Shown here piece after piece: positions 46,951 to 56,312 of a stretch of 64,000 nucleotides of DNA (position 1 is its first letter; every line of letters starts with the position of its first letter). The notes beneath the pieces were generated by a model, which saw nothing but the letters and a program-made list of their open reading frames with translations, did not search any database and was not told the DNA's origin. A program made the position numbers and the translations under genes. The DNA comes from Methylobacterium sp. Leaf117 (GTDB lineage Bacteria > Pseudomonadota > Alphaproteobacteria > Rhizobiales > Beijerinckiaceae), in contig NZ_LMNL01000023.1 of NCBI RefSeq assembly GCF_001422985.1, forward strand, positions 444,516 to 508,515, read 5' to 3'.

Positions 46951-47099
46951 GCTATATGGCCGGGCTGTGCGGCGGATGCAAGCCGGCGAAGACAGGAACC
47001 GATGGACGGCCTCCGGCCCGGATCGGCATGCCTGGAAATTGCCCGATCCGCGCGCGAGCCTTGATGGTCTTGGCCCACGATCCGAGCCGGAGTCCATCG

Positions 47100-47564
47100 A
47101 TGACGCGACCATTCACCCACGCCCTGGCGCTGCTGCCCTGCCTGATGATCGCATCCGTCGCGTCGGCGGCGGAGAAAGCCCCGTGGGTCTGGGCGGGCAG
47201 CTACGTCTACGAGCATGACGGTGGCCGGACGGTGGGCGGCTCGCCGATCGTGGTCACCTATCGTCTCGACATCGCTCCGGGCCGGGGCAACCGCGACTGC
47301 GTGCTGCGGATCGAAGGGTTCCAGACCAACGAGACCATCGTCTGCAAAGCCGCAGGCACGGTGGACAGCATAATGGTGTCCTTCCACACCTTCGGTGACG
47401 GCCGCATCGTCAACGCCTACGGCACGCGTCTGTACGACGTCGGAACGAATCTGTTCGAGATACGCCGGGTCGGCGAGGCCGTTTCGACCCAGTGGCGGGC
47501 CCTGAATCCGAGCGGTGCCGGCTCGTCCGCACCGGCCGGCACCTCCTTCGCCCGCAAGGGCTGA
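47100..47564 (+). CDS. DUF5991-like secreted protein
   Basis: A 154-residue protein with a signal peptide (1-23, MTRPFTHALALLPCLMIASVASA). The mature part is a small beta-rich domain: WVWAGSYVYEHDGGRTVGGSPIVVTYRLDI, CVLRIEGFQTNETIVC (paired cysteines) and IVNAYGTRLYDVGTNLFEI. I recall similar hypothetical proteins labelled DUF5991. ATG 47100 gives a textbook signal peptide; the frame open from 46956 overlaps the SRP RNA region and is unlikely. Role unknown; it is convergent with a PepSY gene. Confidence 0.75.
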   Translation: MTRPFTHALALLPCLMIASVASAAEKAPWVWAGSYVYEHDGGRTVGGSPIVVTYRLDIAPGRGNRDCVLRIEGFQTNETIVCKAAGTVDSIMVSFHTFGDGRIVNAYGTRLYDVGTNLFEIRRVGEAVSTQWRALNPSGAGSSAPAGTSFARKG

Positions 47565-47603
47565 CGGCTCGCAGGGCGGGCCGGCTCGCCTGTCGGCTGC
47601 GGA

Positions 47604-47867
47604 CTATTCGGCCTTGCGCTTCACGATCGCGAAGGTCTTCGGGTCGAGTTCCAGGTCGAACTGCTTGCCGTTCGCGTCGATGGCGTCATCCACCTCGATC
47701 TCGTCGTCCTCGACCTCGATCTTCTTCCACTTGGTGAAGCCTTCCTGCTTCAGCACGGCTTCGATCTTGGTCTGCTCGTCCGGAGTCGGCATCCGGTCTG
47801 CGAAGGCGGAACCGGTGAATGTGAGGCCGAGAGCGATGGCGGCGAGGCCGGTGATCTTGATCGACAT
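47604..47867 (-). CDS. PepSY domain-containing secreted protein
   Basis: An 87-residue periplasmic protein with a signal peptide (1-23, ending SAFA). The PepSY-type domain runs over most of the mature chain: EQTKIEAVLKQEGFTKWKKIEVEDDEIEVDDAIDANGKQFDLELDP. PepSY domains are small inhibitory or sensory modules; single-domain ones have been proposed as protease inhibitors. The acidic mature part contrasts with its basic signal. It lies 40 bp from the convergent DUF5991 gene. Confidence 0.86.
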   Translation of the reverse strand: MSIKITGLAAIALGLTFTGSAFADRMPTPDEQTKIEAVLKQEGFTKWKKIEVEDDEIEVDDAIDANGKQFDLELDPKTFAIVKRKAE

Positions 47868-48027
47868 GATGTCTCCTTACCGTTGGAGGAACTGTTCCTG
47901 ACCCCTCCCGAACCGCCGAGCGAGGACGAGGTTCCTGCCGCCGTCCTCGGAGTCGTGCGTCTTACGGTTGTGTGCGGGTGAACTGCCCCCTAGGGTCATC
48001 CGATCTTCCAGCCGGGGTCGGTCCAGC

Positions 48028-49563
48028 ATGGTCACGCGCGTCGCCACCGTGGCCTTCGAGGGCATCGAGGCGCGAGCCGTCGATGTTCAGGTCCAGATCG
48101 CCCCGGGAATCGTCGCCTTCACGGTGGTGGGCCTCGCCGACAAGGCCGTGGCGGAGTCCCGCGAGCGGGTGCGCTCGGCGCTGATCGCCTCCGGCCTCGC
48201 GCTTCCGGCCAAGCGTATCACCGTCAATCTCGCCCCGGCCGATCTGCCCAAGGAGGGGTCGCATTACGACCTGCCGATCGCGCTGGCGGTGATGGGGGCG
48301 ATCGGCGCCCTGCCGGCCGATGCGCTGGCGGGGTATTGCGTTCTCGGGGAACTCGCCCTCGACGGAACGATCACCGCCGTTTCGGGCGTCCTGCCCGCCG
48401 CGATGGCGGCCAACGCCCTCGGCCTCGGGCTGATCTGCCCGGCCGCGACCGGACCGGAGGCGGCCTGGGCGGGCGGTGACCTCGACGTGCTGGCGCCGCG
48501 CTCGCTGATCCAGCTTGCCAATCACTTCAAGGGTACCCAGATCATGGCCCGGCCCGAACCGGCGATCGCCGCGCCGGGCGCCGCCCTTCCGGACCTGCGG
48601 GACATCAAGGGCCAGGAGGGCGCCAAGCGCGCGCTCGAGATCGCGGCGGCCGGCGGGCACAATCTTTTGATGAACGGGCCGCCCGGGGCCGGAAAGTCGA
48701 TGCTGGCCGCGCGCCTGCCCTCGATCCTGCCGCCGCTGGCACCGCGCGAACTTCTCGAAGTCTCGATGATCCAGTCGGTGGCGGGCGAACTGAAGGACGG
48801 CGCTCTTTCGAGCCGGCGCCCGTTTCGCCAGCCGCACCATTCCGCCTCGATGGCGGCCCTGGTCGGCGGCGGCATCAATGCCCGCCCGGGCGAGGCATCG
48901 CTGGCCCATGGCGGCGTGCTGTTCCTCGACGAGTTGCCCGAGTTCACGCCGCAGGTGCTCGATTCCCTGCGCCAACCGATGGAGACCGGCACGATCATGA
49001 TCGCGCGGGCCAATCATCGCGTGACCTATCCGGCCCGCTTCCAGCTCATCGCCGCGATGAACCCGTGCCGGTGCGGTCAGGCGCTGGAGCCGGGCTATGC
49101 CTGTCGCAAGGGGCCGAATGCGCGCTGCATCGCACAGTATGGTGCCCGCATCTCGGGGCCGCTCCTCGATCGCATCGACCTGCGCATCGAGGTCGGCGCG
49201 GTCACGGCCGCGGACCTGATCCTGCCGCCGCCCCCGGACGGGTCCGCCGAGATGGCGGCGCGGGTTGCAGTCGCCCGCGCGTTGCAGACCCGGCGCTACG
49301 CCGCACACGAGGCTGCTGGATCGTTCACCAATGCAACCTGTCCGCCCCCGGTGATCGAGGAGGTCGCGGCCCCCGATGCCGAGGGCGCCGCGCTGATCCG
49401 CTCGGCCGCCGAGACCATGCGGCTGTCGGCGCGCGGCTTCCACCGCACGCTGCGGGTCGCCCGAACCTTGGCCGACCTCGACGGCGAGGCTCGCGTGCGC
49501 CGCATCCACCTGGCCGAGGCCCTGTCCTATCGCGGACGCTCGGATCAGCCGGCGGCGGCGTGA
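48028..49563 (+). CDS. comM: YifB/ComM-type Mg-chelatase-like AAA ATPase
   Basis: Helicase-like ATPase. ComM aids integration of donor DNA during natural transformation in Vibrio and Acinetobacter; the role in non-transformable bacteria is unclear. The protein has 511 residues: a Lon-protease-like N-domain (TRVATVAFEGIEARAVDVQVQ, SHYDLPIALAVMG), Walker A GPPGAGKSM (about 216), Walker B GVLFLDELPEF, and the C-terminal region with Cys motif MNPCRCG and PLLDRIDLRIE. ATG 48028 is chosen because it fits the family N-terminus. Its last 19 bp overlap the convergent YgjV gene. Confidence 0.94.
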   Translation: MVTRVATVAFEGIEARAVDVQVQIAPGIVAFTVVGLADKAVAESRERVRSALIASGLALPAKRITVNLAPADLPKEGSHYDLPIALAVMGAIGALPADALAGYCVLGELALDGTITAVSGVLPAAMAANALGLGLICPAATGPEAAWAGGDLDVLAPRSLIQLANHFKGTQIMARPEPAIAAPGAALPDLRDIKGQEGAKRALEIAAAGGHNLLMNGPPGAGKSMLAARLPSILPPLAPRELLEVSMIQSVAGELKDGALSSRRPFRQPHHSASMAALVGGGINARPGEASLAHGGVLFLDELPEFTPQVLDSLRQPMETGTIMIARANHRVTYPARFQLIAAMNPCRCGQALEPGYACRKGPNARCIAQYGARISGPLLDRIDLRIEVGAVTAADLILPPPPDGSAEMAARVAVARALQTRRYAAHEAAGSFTNATCPPPVIEEVAAPDAEGAALIRSAAETMRLSARGFHRTLRVARTLADLDGEARVRRIHLAEALSYRGRSDQPAAA

Positions 49564-50138
49564 TGCGCCACCGGAAGGGCCTGCGTGTCCGGACGCCGGA
49601 AGTGGTGGCGGGCCAGTGACAGGCCGAGGCCGGACAGGGTCAGAAGATCGCAGGTGAGGCCGAAGACCGAGCCGACGAGAAGGTTGTGCCCGGCCCAGCA
49701 CAGACTGGCGCCGACGAAGAACCGCCGCATCGCCTGTGGATCGCCCTGAAGCCGGGCCGCGGTTGCCAGCAGGGTGCCGAGCCCCGCGCAGGCCGAGGGC
49801 CAGCCGTTCCAGGTGATCACCGTCAGGCTTGCGGCCATCAGGGTGGTGGCCGCGAAGAGCGGGGCAACCCAGGCCGCTCGGCCGGTCGGTCGGATGGCCT
49901 GCACCGAGACAAGGTTTTGCAGGAGGGCGATGCCGCACATCGCCGTGCCGGTCAGAGCACCGAGATGCAGATAGTGAAGGCCGAAGCAGGCGGCACAGGC
50001 CGCGGAGGCGAGGAGCATTCCATGCCGATGGGGCATGATTCCGGCGATGAAGCCGAGGAGGAGACCGAGGGTCCCGAACAGGTCGAGGTGAAGTTTCGCG
50101 GCATCCCAGAGGCTCTGGGCGAGGACGGTGACGGCCAT
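49545..50138 (-). CDS. YgjV family inner membrane protein
   Basis: A 197-residue protein with about six hydrophobic helices. YgjV-type features are the start with LGLLLGFIAGIMPHR, the segment LLASAACAACFGLHYL and WNGWPSACAGLGTLLATAARLQ. The function of this family is unknown. It is encoded opposite comM and overlaps its 3' end by 19 bp. The C-terminal tail is basic and His/Pro-rich (RHHFRRPDTQALPVAHHAA). GTTAAC-like sequence at 50210-50216 lies in its promoter region. Confidence 0.78.
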   Translation of the reverse strand: MAVTVLAQSLWDAAKLHLDLFGTLGLLLGFIAGIMPHRHGMLLASAACAACFGLHYLHLGALTGTAMCGIALLQNLVSVQAIRPTGRAAWVAPLFAATTLMAASLTVITWNGWPSACAGLGTLLATAARLQGDPQAMRRFFVGASLCWAGHNLLVGSVFGLTCDLLTLSGLGLSLARHHFRRPDTQALPVAHHAAAG

Positions 50139-50232
50139 GGTTTGCGCTCGAACGGCGCAGGAGCGCGCCGCATTCGCCGATGGCGCTAGGTCGTCATGGT
50201 AACCGGTTCGTTAACGAAGGACGCACCCCGTC

Positions 50233-50251
50233 GCGCCTGTCGTTCAGGCGC
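50233..50251 (-). terminator. Hairpin downstream of the mutase gene
   Basis: A 7-bp perfect stem GCGCCTG / CAGGCGC with a five-base loop, about 30 bp past the mutase stop on the minus strand. No T-run. A candidate transcript end. Confidence 0.4.
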
Positions 50252-50280
50252 AACAGGGGCAGACCGGGTGGTGCCCCGTC

Positions 50281-52446
50281 TTACTCCGCGGCCTGCCGCG
50301 CGGCGTAGCCGAGACGGCCGTTCAATTCCTCGATCAGCTTCACGGCAGCGTCGGCGATCACGGTGCCGGGCGGGAAGATCGCCGAGGCGCCGGCGGCGTA
50401 GAGCGCATCGTAATCGCCGGGCGGGATGACGCCGCCGATGACGATCATCACGTCGCCGCGGCCCTGCTCGGTCAGCGCCGCCTTCAGTTCCGGCACCAGG
50501 GTCAGATGGCCGGCAGCCAGCGACGACACGCCGACGATATGGACGTCGTTCTCCACGGCCTGACGGGCCGCCTCGGCCGGGGTCGCGAACAGCGGCCCGA
50601 TATCCACGTCGAAGCCGAGATCGGCGAAGGCGGAGGCGATGACCTTCTGTCCGCGATCGTGCCCGTCCTGCCCCATCTTGGCGACGAGAATGCGCGGGCG
50701 ACGTCCGTCGTTCTCCTCGAAGGCCTCAACGAGCTTGCGAACGGTCTCGACCACTGGCGACATGCCACCCACCTCCCGCTTGTAGACGCCCGAGATCGAG
50801 CGGATCTCGGCCCGGTGACGGCCCCAGGCCTTCTCCAGCGCATCCGAGATCTCGCCCACGGTCGCCTTCGCGCGCGCCGCACTGACCGCGAGTTCGAGCA
50901 GGTTGCCCTGGCCCTGCGCGGCGGCCGTGAGGGCGGCCAGCGCCGCGTCGACGTCGGCTTGGCTGCGCTCGGCGCGCAGGCGCTTCAGCTTGTCGATCTG
51001 CAGGGTGCGGACGTTGCCGTTGTCGACCCGCATCAGCTCGATGGCCCGGTCGTCGTCGGGCTTGTACTTGTTGACGCCCACGATGGTCTGGCGACCGGAA
51101 TCGATCCGCGCCTGGGCGCGCGCAGCCGCCTCCTCGATACGCAGCTTCGGGATGCCGGCCTCGATGGCCTTGGCCATGCCGCCGAGTTCGTCGACCTCGC
51201 GCAGATGCTCCCAGGCGCGGGCGACGATGTCCTGCGTCAGCTTCTCGACGTAATAAGAGCCGCCCCACGGGTCGACGATGCGGGTGGTGCCGCTCTCCTG
51301 CTGCAGGAAGAGCTGGGTGTTGCGGGCGATGCGGGCGGAGAAGTCGGTCGGCAGGGCCAGCGCCTCGTCGAGCGCGTTGGTGTGCAGGGACTGGGTGCCG
51401 CCCTGCGTCGCCGCCATCGCCTCGATGCAGGTGCGGGTCACGTTGTTGAACACGTCCTGCGCCGTGAGGGACCAGCCCGAGGTCTGGCTGTGGGTCCGCA
51501 AGGGGAGCGACTTGTCGCTCTTCGGCTCGAATTCCTTGACGAGCTTGGCCCAGATCAGGCGCGCGGCCCGCATCTTGGCGATCTCCATGAAGAAATTCGT
51601 TGAGATCGCCCAGAAGAACGACAGGCGCGGGGCGAACTGATCGATGGTCAGGCCGGCCGCCAAGCCCGCCTTGATGTACTCGACGCCGTCAGCCAGCGTG
51701 TAGGCGAGTTCGAGATCGTTCGTCGCGCCCGCTTCCTGCATGTGGTAGCCGGAGATCGAGATCGAGTTGAACTTCGGCATATGCTTCGACGTATAGGCGA
51801 AGATGTCGCCGATGATCCGCATCGAACCCGCCGGCGGGTAGATGTAGGTGTTGCGGACCATGAACTCCTTGAGGATGTCGTTCTGGATCGTGCCGGCGAG
51901 CTTCTCGGGCGGCACGCCCTGCTCCTCGGCCGCGACGATGTAGAGGGCGAGGATCGGCAGCACCGCGCCGTTCATCGTCATCGACACGGTCATCTCGTCG
52001 AGGGGGATGCCGGAGAACAGCGTCCGCATGTCGTAGATCGAGTCGATGGCCACGCCCGCCATGCCGACATCGCCCGAGACGCGCGGGTGGTCGGAATCGT
52101 AGCCCCGGTGGGTGGCGAGGTCGAAGGCCACCGACAGGCCCTTCTGCCCGGCGGCGAGGTTGCGCCGGTAGAAGGCGTTCGAATCCTCGGCCGTGGAGAA
52201 ACCCGCGTACTGACGAATGGTCCAGGGCTGGGTCACGTACATGGTCGGATAGGGGCCGCGCAGGTAAGGGGCCACACCCGGATAGGTATTCAGGAACTCG
52301 ATGCCCTCGCGGTCCTCGGGGCCGTAGACGCCCTTCACCGGGATGCCCTCGGGCGTCATCCAGGGCTCGCCCGTGGGCGGCACCGGGGCCGGAACAGCAT
52401 CGGCCGCGTAGGAAACGGTCGCGAAGTCGGGGATGCGAGACGTCAT
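50281..52446 (-). CDS. mcmA: Methylmalonyl-CoA mutase, large subunit type
   Basis: Adenosylcobalamin-dependent isomerase converting methylmalonyl-CoA to succinyl-CoA, used in propionate metabolism and in the ethylmalonyl-CoA cycle of methylotrophs. The 721-residue protein has the substrate barrel ([57 protein letters not shown]) and a C-terminal B12-binding domain with DGHDRGQK and [14 protein letters not shown]. The start is ATG 52446; the frame is open a further 49 codons upstream without support. It is complete in one chain. No cobalamin riboswitch was recognised upstream. Confidence 0.96.
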   Translation of the reverse strand: MTSRIPDFATVSYAADAVPAPVPPTGEPWMTPEGIPVKGVYGPEDREGIEFLNTYPGVAPYLRGPYPTMYVTQPWTIRQYAGFSTAEDSNAFYRRNLAAGQKGLSVAFDLATHRGYDSDHPRVSGDVGMAGVAIDSIYDMRTLFSGIPLDEMTVSMTMNGAVLPILALYIVAAEEQGVPPEKLAGTIQNDILKEFMVRNTYIYPPAGSMRIIGDIFAYTSKHMPKFNSISISGYHMQEAGATNDLELAYTLADGVEYIKAGLAAGLTIDQFAPRLSFFWAISTNFFMEIAKMRAARLIWAKLVKEFEPKSDKSLPLRTHSQTSGWSLTAQDVFNNVTRTCIEAMAATQGGTQSLHTNALDEALALPTDFSARIARNTQLFLQQESGTTRIVDPWGGSYYVEKLTQDIVARAWEHLREVDELGGMAKAIEAGIPKLRIEEAAARAQARIDSGRQTIVGVNKYKPDDDRAIELMRVDNGNVRTLQIDKLKRLRAERSQADVDAALAALTAAAQGQGNLLELAVSAARAKATVGEISDALEKAWGRHRAEIRSISGVYKREVGGMSPVVETVRKLVEAFEENDGRRPRILVAKMGQDGHDRGQKVIASAFADLGFDVDIGPLFATPAEAARQAVENDVHIVGVSSLAAGHLTLVPELKAALTEQGRGDVMIVIGGVIPPGDYDALYAAGASAIFPPGTVIADAAVKLIEELNGRLGYAARQAAE

Positions 52447-52611
52447 GGGCTCTGGCTCGTGCGGCGGCGGCGTGCCTGCATTATAGGTGCGCGCCCGGTC
52501 TGGGCTACTCCTAACCGGAGTTCGGCCCAATGGGGCCGGCAAAACCGTCACTTTCGCGCGGGAACCGGACAAATCTTTTCGGCTTCGACGCAAATCCTTT
52601 TTGCGCCGAGG

Positions 52612-53520
52612 CTATTCGGCGGCCATCCGAGAGGGCGCGAGGCCCTGGACCTCGGCGGCCACTGCCGCCACGACGCACCGCAGGTGCCAGATCAGATCCG
52701 AAAACCCCGGCGTGATCGCCAGGGTCGCCTCGTTCATGTAGAGGCCGCGATTGATCTCGATCTGGAGGGCGTGGCGCTCGACGTTCGGTTCGCCGTAATG
52801 CTCGGTGATGAAGCCGCCCGCGTAGGGCTTGTTGCGCAGGACGCGGAAGCCTCGCGCACGCAAGTGGTGCTCGAAGGCCTCGATCAGGATCGGTGCGCAG
52901 GCCGTGCCGAAGCGGTCGCCCAGGATGATGTCGGCCCGCGCCGCCTCGTCGCGCCCGAGGCTCGACGAGGGCATCGAGTGGCAATCGATCAGGATGGCGT
53001 GCCCGAACTGCCGTGCCGTGCGCTGGATCAGCCCGCGCAAGGTCCGGTGATAGGGTTTATACAGGGTCTCGATCCGTTCGATCGCGACATCCACGGGCAG
53101 ACGCCCGCGATAGATCTCCTGACCGTCGGCCACGAGCCGCGGAATCGTCCCGAGGCCGCCTGCCACCCGCATGGAGCGGGTGTTGGCGAAGGCTGGCAGG
53201 CGTCCGTCGAACATGCGCGGGTCGAGTTCGTAGGGCTCCCGATTCACGTCGAGGAAGGCACGCGGAAAGTGCGCCCGCATCAGCGGCGCTCCGAGATCGA
53301 CCACCGGGGCGAACAGGCGATCCACATGCGCGTCCTCGGACCGCCGCAGGGCGAGACTGTCGAGACGGGAGGCGGCGAGGAAGGCGGCCGGGTAAACCGC
53401 GCCGGAATGGGGCGTGTTGAAGACGAACGGAAGGGTATGCGCCGCCGGTTCGTCCACGGTGAAAGGTGGATCGAAGGCCGTCACGCGGGACGCGTCTGAG
53501 GTCTGGGAGGGCTCGGTCAT
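52612..53520 (-). CDS. N-formylglutamate amidohydrolase family protein
   Basis: Zinc amidohydrolase (HutG-like) that hydrolyses N-formylglutamate or related N-acyl amino acids. The 302-residue protein has the metal motifs VFNTPHSGAVYP, RRSEDAHVDRLF, HAILIDCHSMPSSS and NRGLYMNEAT. The start is ATG 53520 (MTEPSQTSDA); the frame is open 11 codons more. Histidine-utilisation genes are not nearby, so a generic N-formyl amino acid role is possible. In many alphaproteobacteria this gene lies next to cpdR, as here, divergently. Confidence 0.9.
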   Translation of the reverse strand: MTEPSQTSDASRVTAFDPPFTVDEPAAHTLPFVFNTPHSGAVYPAAFLAASRLDSLALRRSEDAHVDRLFAPVVDLGAPLMRAHFPRAFLDVNREPYELDPRMFDGRLPAFANTRSMRVAGGLGTIPRLVADGQEIYRGRLPVDVAIERIETLYKPYHRTLRGLIQRTARQFGHAILIDCHSMPSSSLGRDEAARADIILGDRFGTACAPILIEAFEHHLRARGFRVLRNKPYAGGFITEHYGEPNVERHALQIEINRGLYMNEATLAITPGFSDLIWHLRCVVAAVAAEVQGLAPSRMAAE

Positions 53521-53727
53521 CGCGGCGCGGGCGCCTCGGTGCGGACGGGACAACGCATGGCATCACTTTGCGTTTTGCCGGCTGGCCTGTCCAGCGCGGA
53601 GCGGACCCCGAGCCGACCGTTCGGGTGCCGTTGGACACCCGCGCCGGACGGCTTGGCAACGTTCTGTTTACCAAGCCGGTGCTTTGTGGAAAGAACACAC
53701 CGAATCAAGAGTACGGGACGCCGCTCG

Positions 53728-54084
53728 ATGAAGATCCTCCTGGCGGAAGACGACAACGATATGCGCCGCTTCCTGGCTAAGGCGTTGCAGAACGCCGGCT
53801 ACGACGTGCTGTCGTTCGACAACGGGCTGTCGGCCTATAACCGCCTGCGCGAGGAGCCGTTCGAGCTTCTCCTCACCGATATCGTGATGCCCGAGATGGA
53901 CGGGATCGAGCTGGCGCGGCGCGCCACCGAACTCGACCCGGACATCAAGGTGATGTTCATCACGGGCTTCGCGGCCGTGGCCCTGAACCCGGATTCCAAG
54001 GCTCCGAAGGACGCCAAGGTCCTGTCGAAGCCGTTCCACCTGCGCGATCTCGTCAACGAGGTCGAGAAGCTGCTGGCTGCCTGA
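53728..54084 (+). CDS. cpdR: CpdR-type single-domain response regulator
   Basis: In Caulobacter CpdR, when unphosphorylated, places ClpXP at the pole and primes degradation of CtrA, PdeA and others; CckA/ChpT phosphorylation blocks it. The 118-residue protein is a lone receiver: ILLAEDDND (4-11), Asp51 in LLLTDIVMPEMDG, Thr79 in MFITGFA, Lys101 in LSKPFHLRDL. The exact stretch and the C-terminal Ala-Ala (LLAA), a ClpXP-type tail, match the Caulobacter protein. The start is ATG 53728; the frame extends upstream without match. It is divergent from the amidohydrolase gene. RcdA is encoded 20 kb upstream. Confidence 0.95.
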   Translation: MKILLAEDDNDMRRFLAKALQNAGYDVLSFDNGLSAYNRLREEPFELLLTDIVMPEMDGIELARRATELDPDIKVMFITGFAAVALNPDSKAPKDAKVLSKPFHLRDLVNEVEKLLAA

Positions 54085-54177
54085 GCGTCATCGCCGACCA
54101 TCCCTGAGAATCCAGGCAGTAGGAAGAGCCATCACGCTCGCCTATATGCTGGTGGGATTGGATGGGGCGTTTCGACG

Positions 54178-54435
54178 ATGAAGCCGGTCACGATCTACAC
54201 AACTGCGTGGTGCCCGTACTGCTCGGCGGCGAAAAGCCTGCTGCGCGACAAGGGCATCGCCTTCACCGAGATCGACGTCGAGAAGACGTCCGGGTCGCGC
54301 GCAACCATGGTCCAGCGCGCGGGCGGCCGCACCAGCGTGCCGCAGATCTTCGTCGGCGACACCCATGTGGGGGGATGCGACGACCTCTACGCTCTCAACG
54401 GCGCCGGGAAGCTCGATCCGCTGGTGGCCGCATGA
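54178..54435 (+). CDS. grxC: Glutaredoxin 3
   Basis: Small glutathione-dependent oxidoreductase of 85 residues. The active site is CPYC (12-15), followed by the cis-Pro loop TSVPQIF and the C-terminal GG-D motif GGCDDLYAL, all typical of GrxC. It reduces disulfides such as in ribonucleotide reductase. Its TGA overlaps the ATG of the following nitrilase-family gene (ATGA), indicating co-translation. This pairing is common in alphaproteobacteria. Confidence 0.95.
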   Translation: MKPVTIYTTAWCPYCSAAKSLLRDKGIAFTEIDVEKTSGSRATMVQRAGGRTSVPQIFVGDTHVGGCDDLYALNGAGKLDPLVAA

Positions 54436-55280
54436 GCGACGCGCCCGTCTTCACCGCCGCCTGCGTGCAGATGCGCTCGGGCCGCGATCCCCTCGCCAAC
54501 CGCGATGCCGCGGTGGCGCTGGTGCGGGAGGCTGCCGATGCGGGGGCGCATTATGTGCAGACGCCGGAGATGACCTCCCTGGTCGAGCGCAGCAAAACCA
54601 GCCTGTTCGAGAAGGTCACCGCTCAGGACGACGACCCGACCTTGGCCGCCCTGCGCGAGGTGGCCCGCGAGCGTGGGATCGTCATCCAGATCGGATCGCT
54701 GGCGATCCGCAACGGCGACAAGGTCGCCAACCGAGCCTTCCTGATCGACGCCGAGGGGGCGATCACCGCCTCCTACGACAAGCTGCATCTCTACGACGTC
54801 GATCTGCCCAACGGTGAGCGCTGGCGTGAATCCGCCACCTATACGGGCGGCGCCTGTGCGGTCGTGGCCGACACGCCCTGGGCACCGATCGGCCTGGCCA
54901 TCTGCTACGACATCCGCTTTCCGGCGCTCTACCGGGCGCTGGCCGAGGCGGGGGCCACCATTCTGACCGCGCCGGCTTGCTTCACCCAGCAGACGGGGGA
55001 GGCGCATTGGCACGTGCTGCACCGGGCGCGCGCCATCGAGACCGGCTCGTTCATGATCTCGGCGGCCCAGGGGGGGCACCACGAAGATGGGCGCGACACC
55101 TACGGCCATTCCCTGATCGTCGATCCATGGGGCAAGGTGCTGGCCGATTCAGATGGGGCCGAGCCCGGCGTGATCCTGGCCGAGATCGACCTGTCCCGCG
55201 TCACCGACGCCCGTGCCCGCATTCCGGCGCTCCAGCACGCCCGTCCCTTCACGGTCGAGCGGGTGGGGCTGTCCTCCTGA
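54432..55280 (+). CDS. Carbon-nitrogen hydrolase (nitrilase superfamily)
   Basis: Cysteine hydrolase of 282 residues with the Glu46-Lys117-Cys158 triad (TPEMTSL, SYDKLHLYDV, AICYDIRFP). The sequence is close to the Nit1/YbeM branch, whose members repair deaminated glutathione. Coupling to grxC by an ATGA overlap favours such a glutathione link, though omega-amidase or generic amidase roles are possible. The start is the ATG at 54432. A DUF1178 gene follows 37 bp later. Confidence 0.93.
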   Translation: MSDAPVFTAACVQMRSGRDPLANRDAAVALVREAADAGAHYVQTPEMTSLVERSKTSLFEKVTAQDDDPTLAALREVARERGIVIQIGSLAIRNGDKVANRAFLIDAEGAITASYDKLHLYDVDLPNGERWRESATYTGGACAVVADTPWAPIGLAICYDIRFPALYRALAEAGATILTAPACFTQQTGEAHWHVLHRARAIETGSFMISAAQGGHHEDGRDTYGHSLIVDPWGKVLADSDGAEPGVILAEIDLSRVTDARARIPALQHARPFTVERVGLSS

Positions 55281-55317
55281 TCGCGTCACGCGCCACTGGC
55301 CAAAAACCGTAAGCCCG

Positions 55318-55809
55318 ATGATCCGCTACACGCTCGTCTGCGAGGCCGACCACAGCTTCGAGAGCTGGTTTCCGTCGAGCGATTCGTTCGACGCCCAGGT
55401 CGCGCGGGGCTTGGTGTCCTGTCCGGTCTGCGGATCGGCACGGGTCGGCAAGAGCATGATGGCCCCCTCCGTCGCCCGGACGGATCGCGGGGGACGGACC
55501 GTTCCGTCCTCCGCCGAGGTCGCGCCGGCCGAGACCTTGCCGTCCGTGGCGCCCCAGACAGCGCCCCAATTGGCGATGACCGAACCGGAGCAGCGCCTGC
55601 GCGCGATGATGCAAGCCCTACGCGAGCAGGCGACCCGAAACGCCGACGATGTTGGTCGTCGCTTCCCCGAGGAGGCCCGACGCCAACATTATGGTGAGGC
55701 GGAGACCCGTGCGATCTACGGCGAGGCCAGTCTGGACGAGGCCCGCTCCCTCCTCGACGAGGGCATCGCGGTCCTCCCGCTCCCGCCGGGATCCGACGAC
55801 CGGCACTGA
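55318..55809 (+). CDS. DUF1178 family protein
   Basis: A 163-residue protein with an N-terminal zinc-ribbon-like motif: IRYTLVCEADHSFESWF then VSCPVCGSARV (Cys8, His12, Cys and Cys around 34-37). A variable Ala/Pro-rich linker follows, and the C-terminal conserved part is DDVGRRFPEEARRQHYGEAETRAIYGEAS. The DUF1178 family is widespread in alphaproteobacteria and often lies after a nitrilase-family or grxC gene, as here. The function is unknown; a nucleic-acid or metal role is a guess. Confidence 0.9.
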   Translation: MIRYTLVCEADHSFESWFPSSDSFDAQVARGLVSCPVCGSARVGKSMMAPSVARTDRGGRTVPSSAEVAPAETLPSVAPQTAPQLAMTEPEQRLRAMMQALREQATRNADDVGRRFPEEARRQHYGEAETRAIYGEASLDEARSLLDEGIAVLPLPPGSDDRH

Positions 55810-55821
55810 GGCCTCAGCGCA

Positions 55822-56310
55822 TCAGCGCTTCAGCGCGGCCGTTCCGGACACCGAGGCGAGCGCGAAGGCGATCAGGGCATTCCAGCCTGCGAGCGAGATG
55901 CCGAACAGGCGCCAGGCCGCCGTCGAGCAATCGGCCACCCGCGTGATCTGCAGGGCATTGAGGAAATCACCGACTGCGGCCGGATTGGCGCCGGCACCAC
56001 CCCCGCAATCGGTGGGGCCGGCCCACATGTTCCACTCCGCGCCCGCATGGTACACGCTGAGGCCCGCCCCGTAGAGCAACCCGAGAGCTGCCAACCCGAG
56101 CACGAGGCGCGCTCCCCAGGCCGGCAGGAACAGTCCGAGAAGCGCGAGCGGGATGGCCGCGTAATAGGGAATCCGCTCCGTCAGGCACAGCTTGCACGGC
56201 ACGTAGCCGAGCCACCACTGGAAGTACCAGGCGCCGGCCAGGGTCAGCACCGACCCGACGAGAACCAACAGGGCGGCGCGGCGCAAGCGCAGGAGCGAGG
56301 TGTCGTCCAT
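55822..56310 (-). CDS. dsbB: Disulfide bond formation protein B
   Basis: Inner-membrane protein that reoxidises the periplasmic thiol oxidase DsbA using quinone. The 162-residue protein has four membrane helices. The first redox pair is CKLC (about 39-42, in GYVPCKLCLTE). The second pair of cysteines lies in the second periplasmic loop (GPTDCGGG and RVADCST). The start is ATG 56310. The gene follows the YqaA-type gene by 2 bp and is probably co-transcribed with it. No dsbA is in the window. Confidence 0.9.
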   Translation of the reverse strand: MDDTSLLRLRRAALLVLVGSVLTLAGAWYFQWWLGYVPCKLCLTERIPYYAAIPLALLGLFLPAWGARLVLGLAALGLLYGAGLSVYHAGAEWNMWAGPTDCGGGAGANPAAVGDFLNALQITRVADCSTAAWRLFGISLAGWNALIAFALASVSGTAALKR

Positions 56311-56312
56311 GT

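Noticed and set aside
46956..47099. N-terminal extension of the DUF5991-like gene
   Set aside because: The extension abuts the SRP RNA region and would hide a textbook signal peptide starting at 47100.
47962..49938. Open reading frame of 658 codons antisense to comM
   Set aside because: High-GC shadow frame; the plus strand encodes a clear YifB/ComM protein with Walker motifs, and the antisense translation has no recognisable motif.
52447..52611. Cobalamin riboswitch upstream of methylmalonyl-CoA mutase
   Set aside because: No B12-box-like sequence or matching stem arrangement could be recognised; the interval is only about 165 bp.
51742..53499. Plus-strand open frame of 585 codons over the mutase and amidohydrolase genes
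   Set aside because: Antisense shadow with no motif, spanning two unrelated minus-strand genes and their intergenic region.
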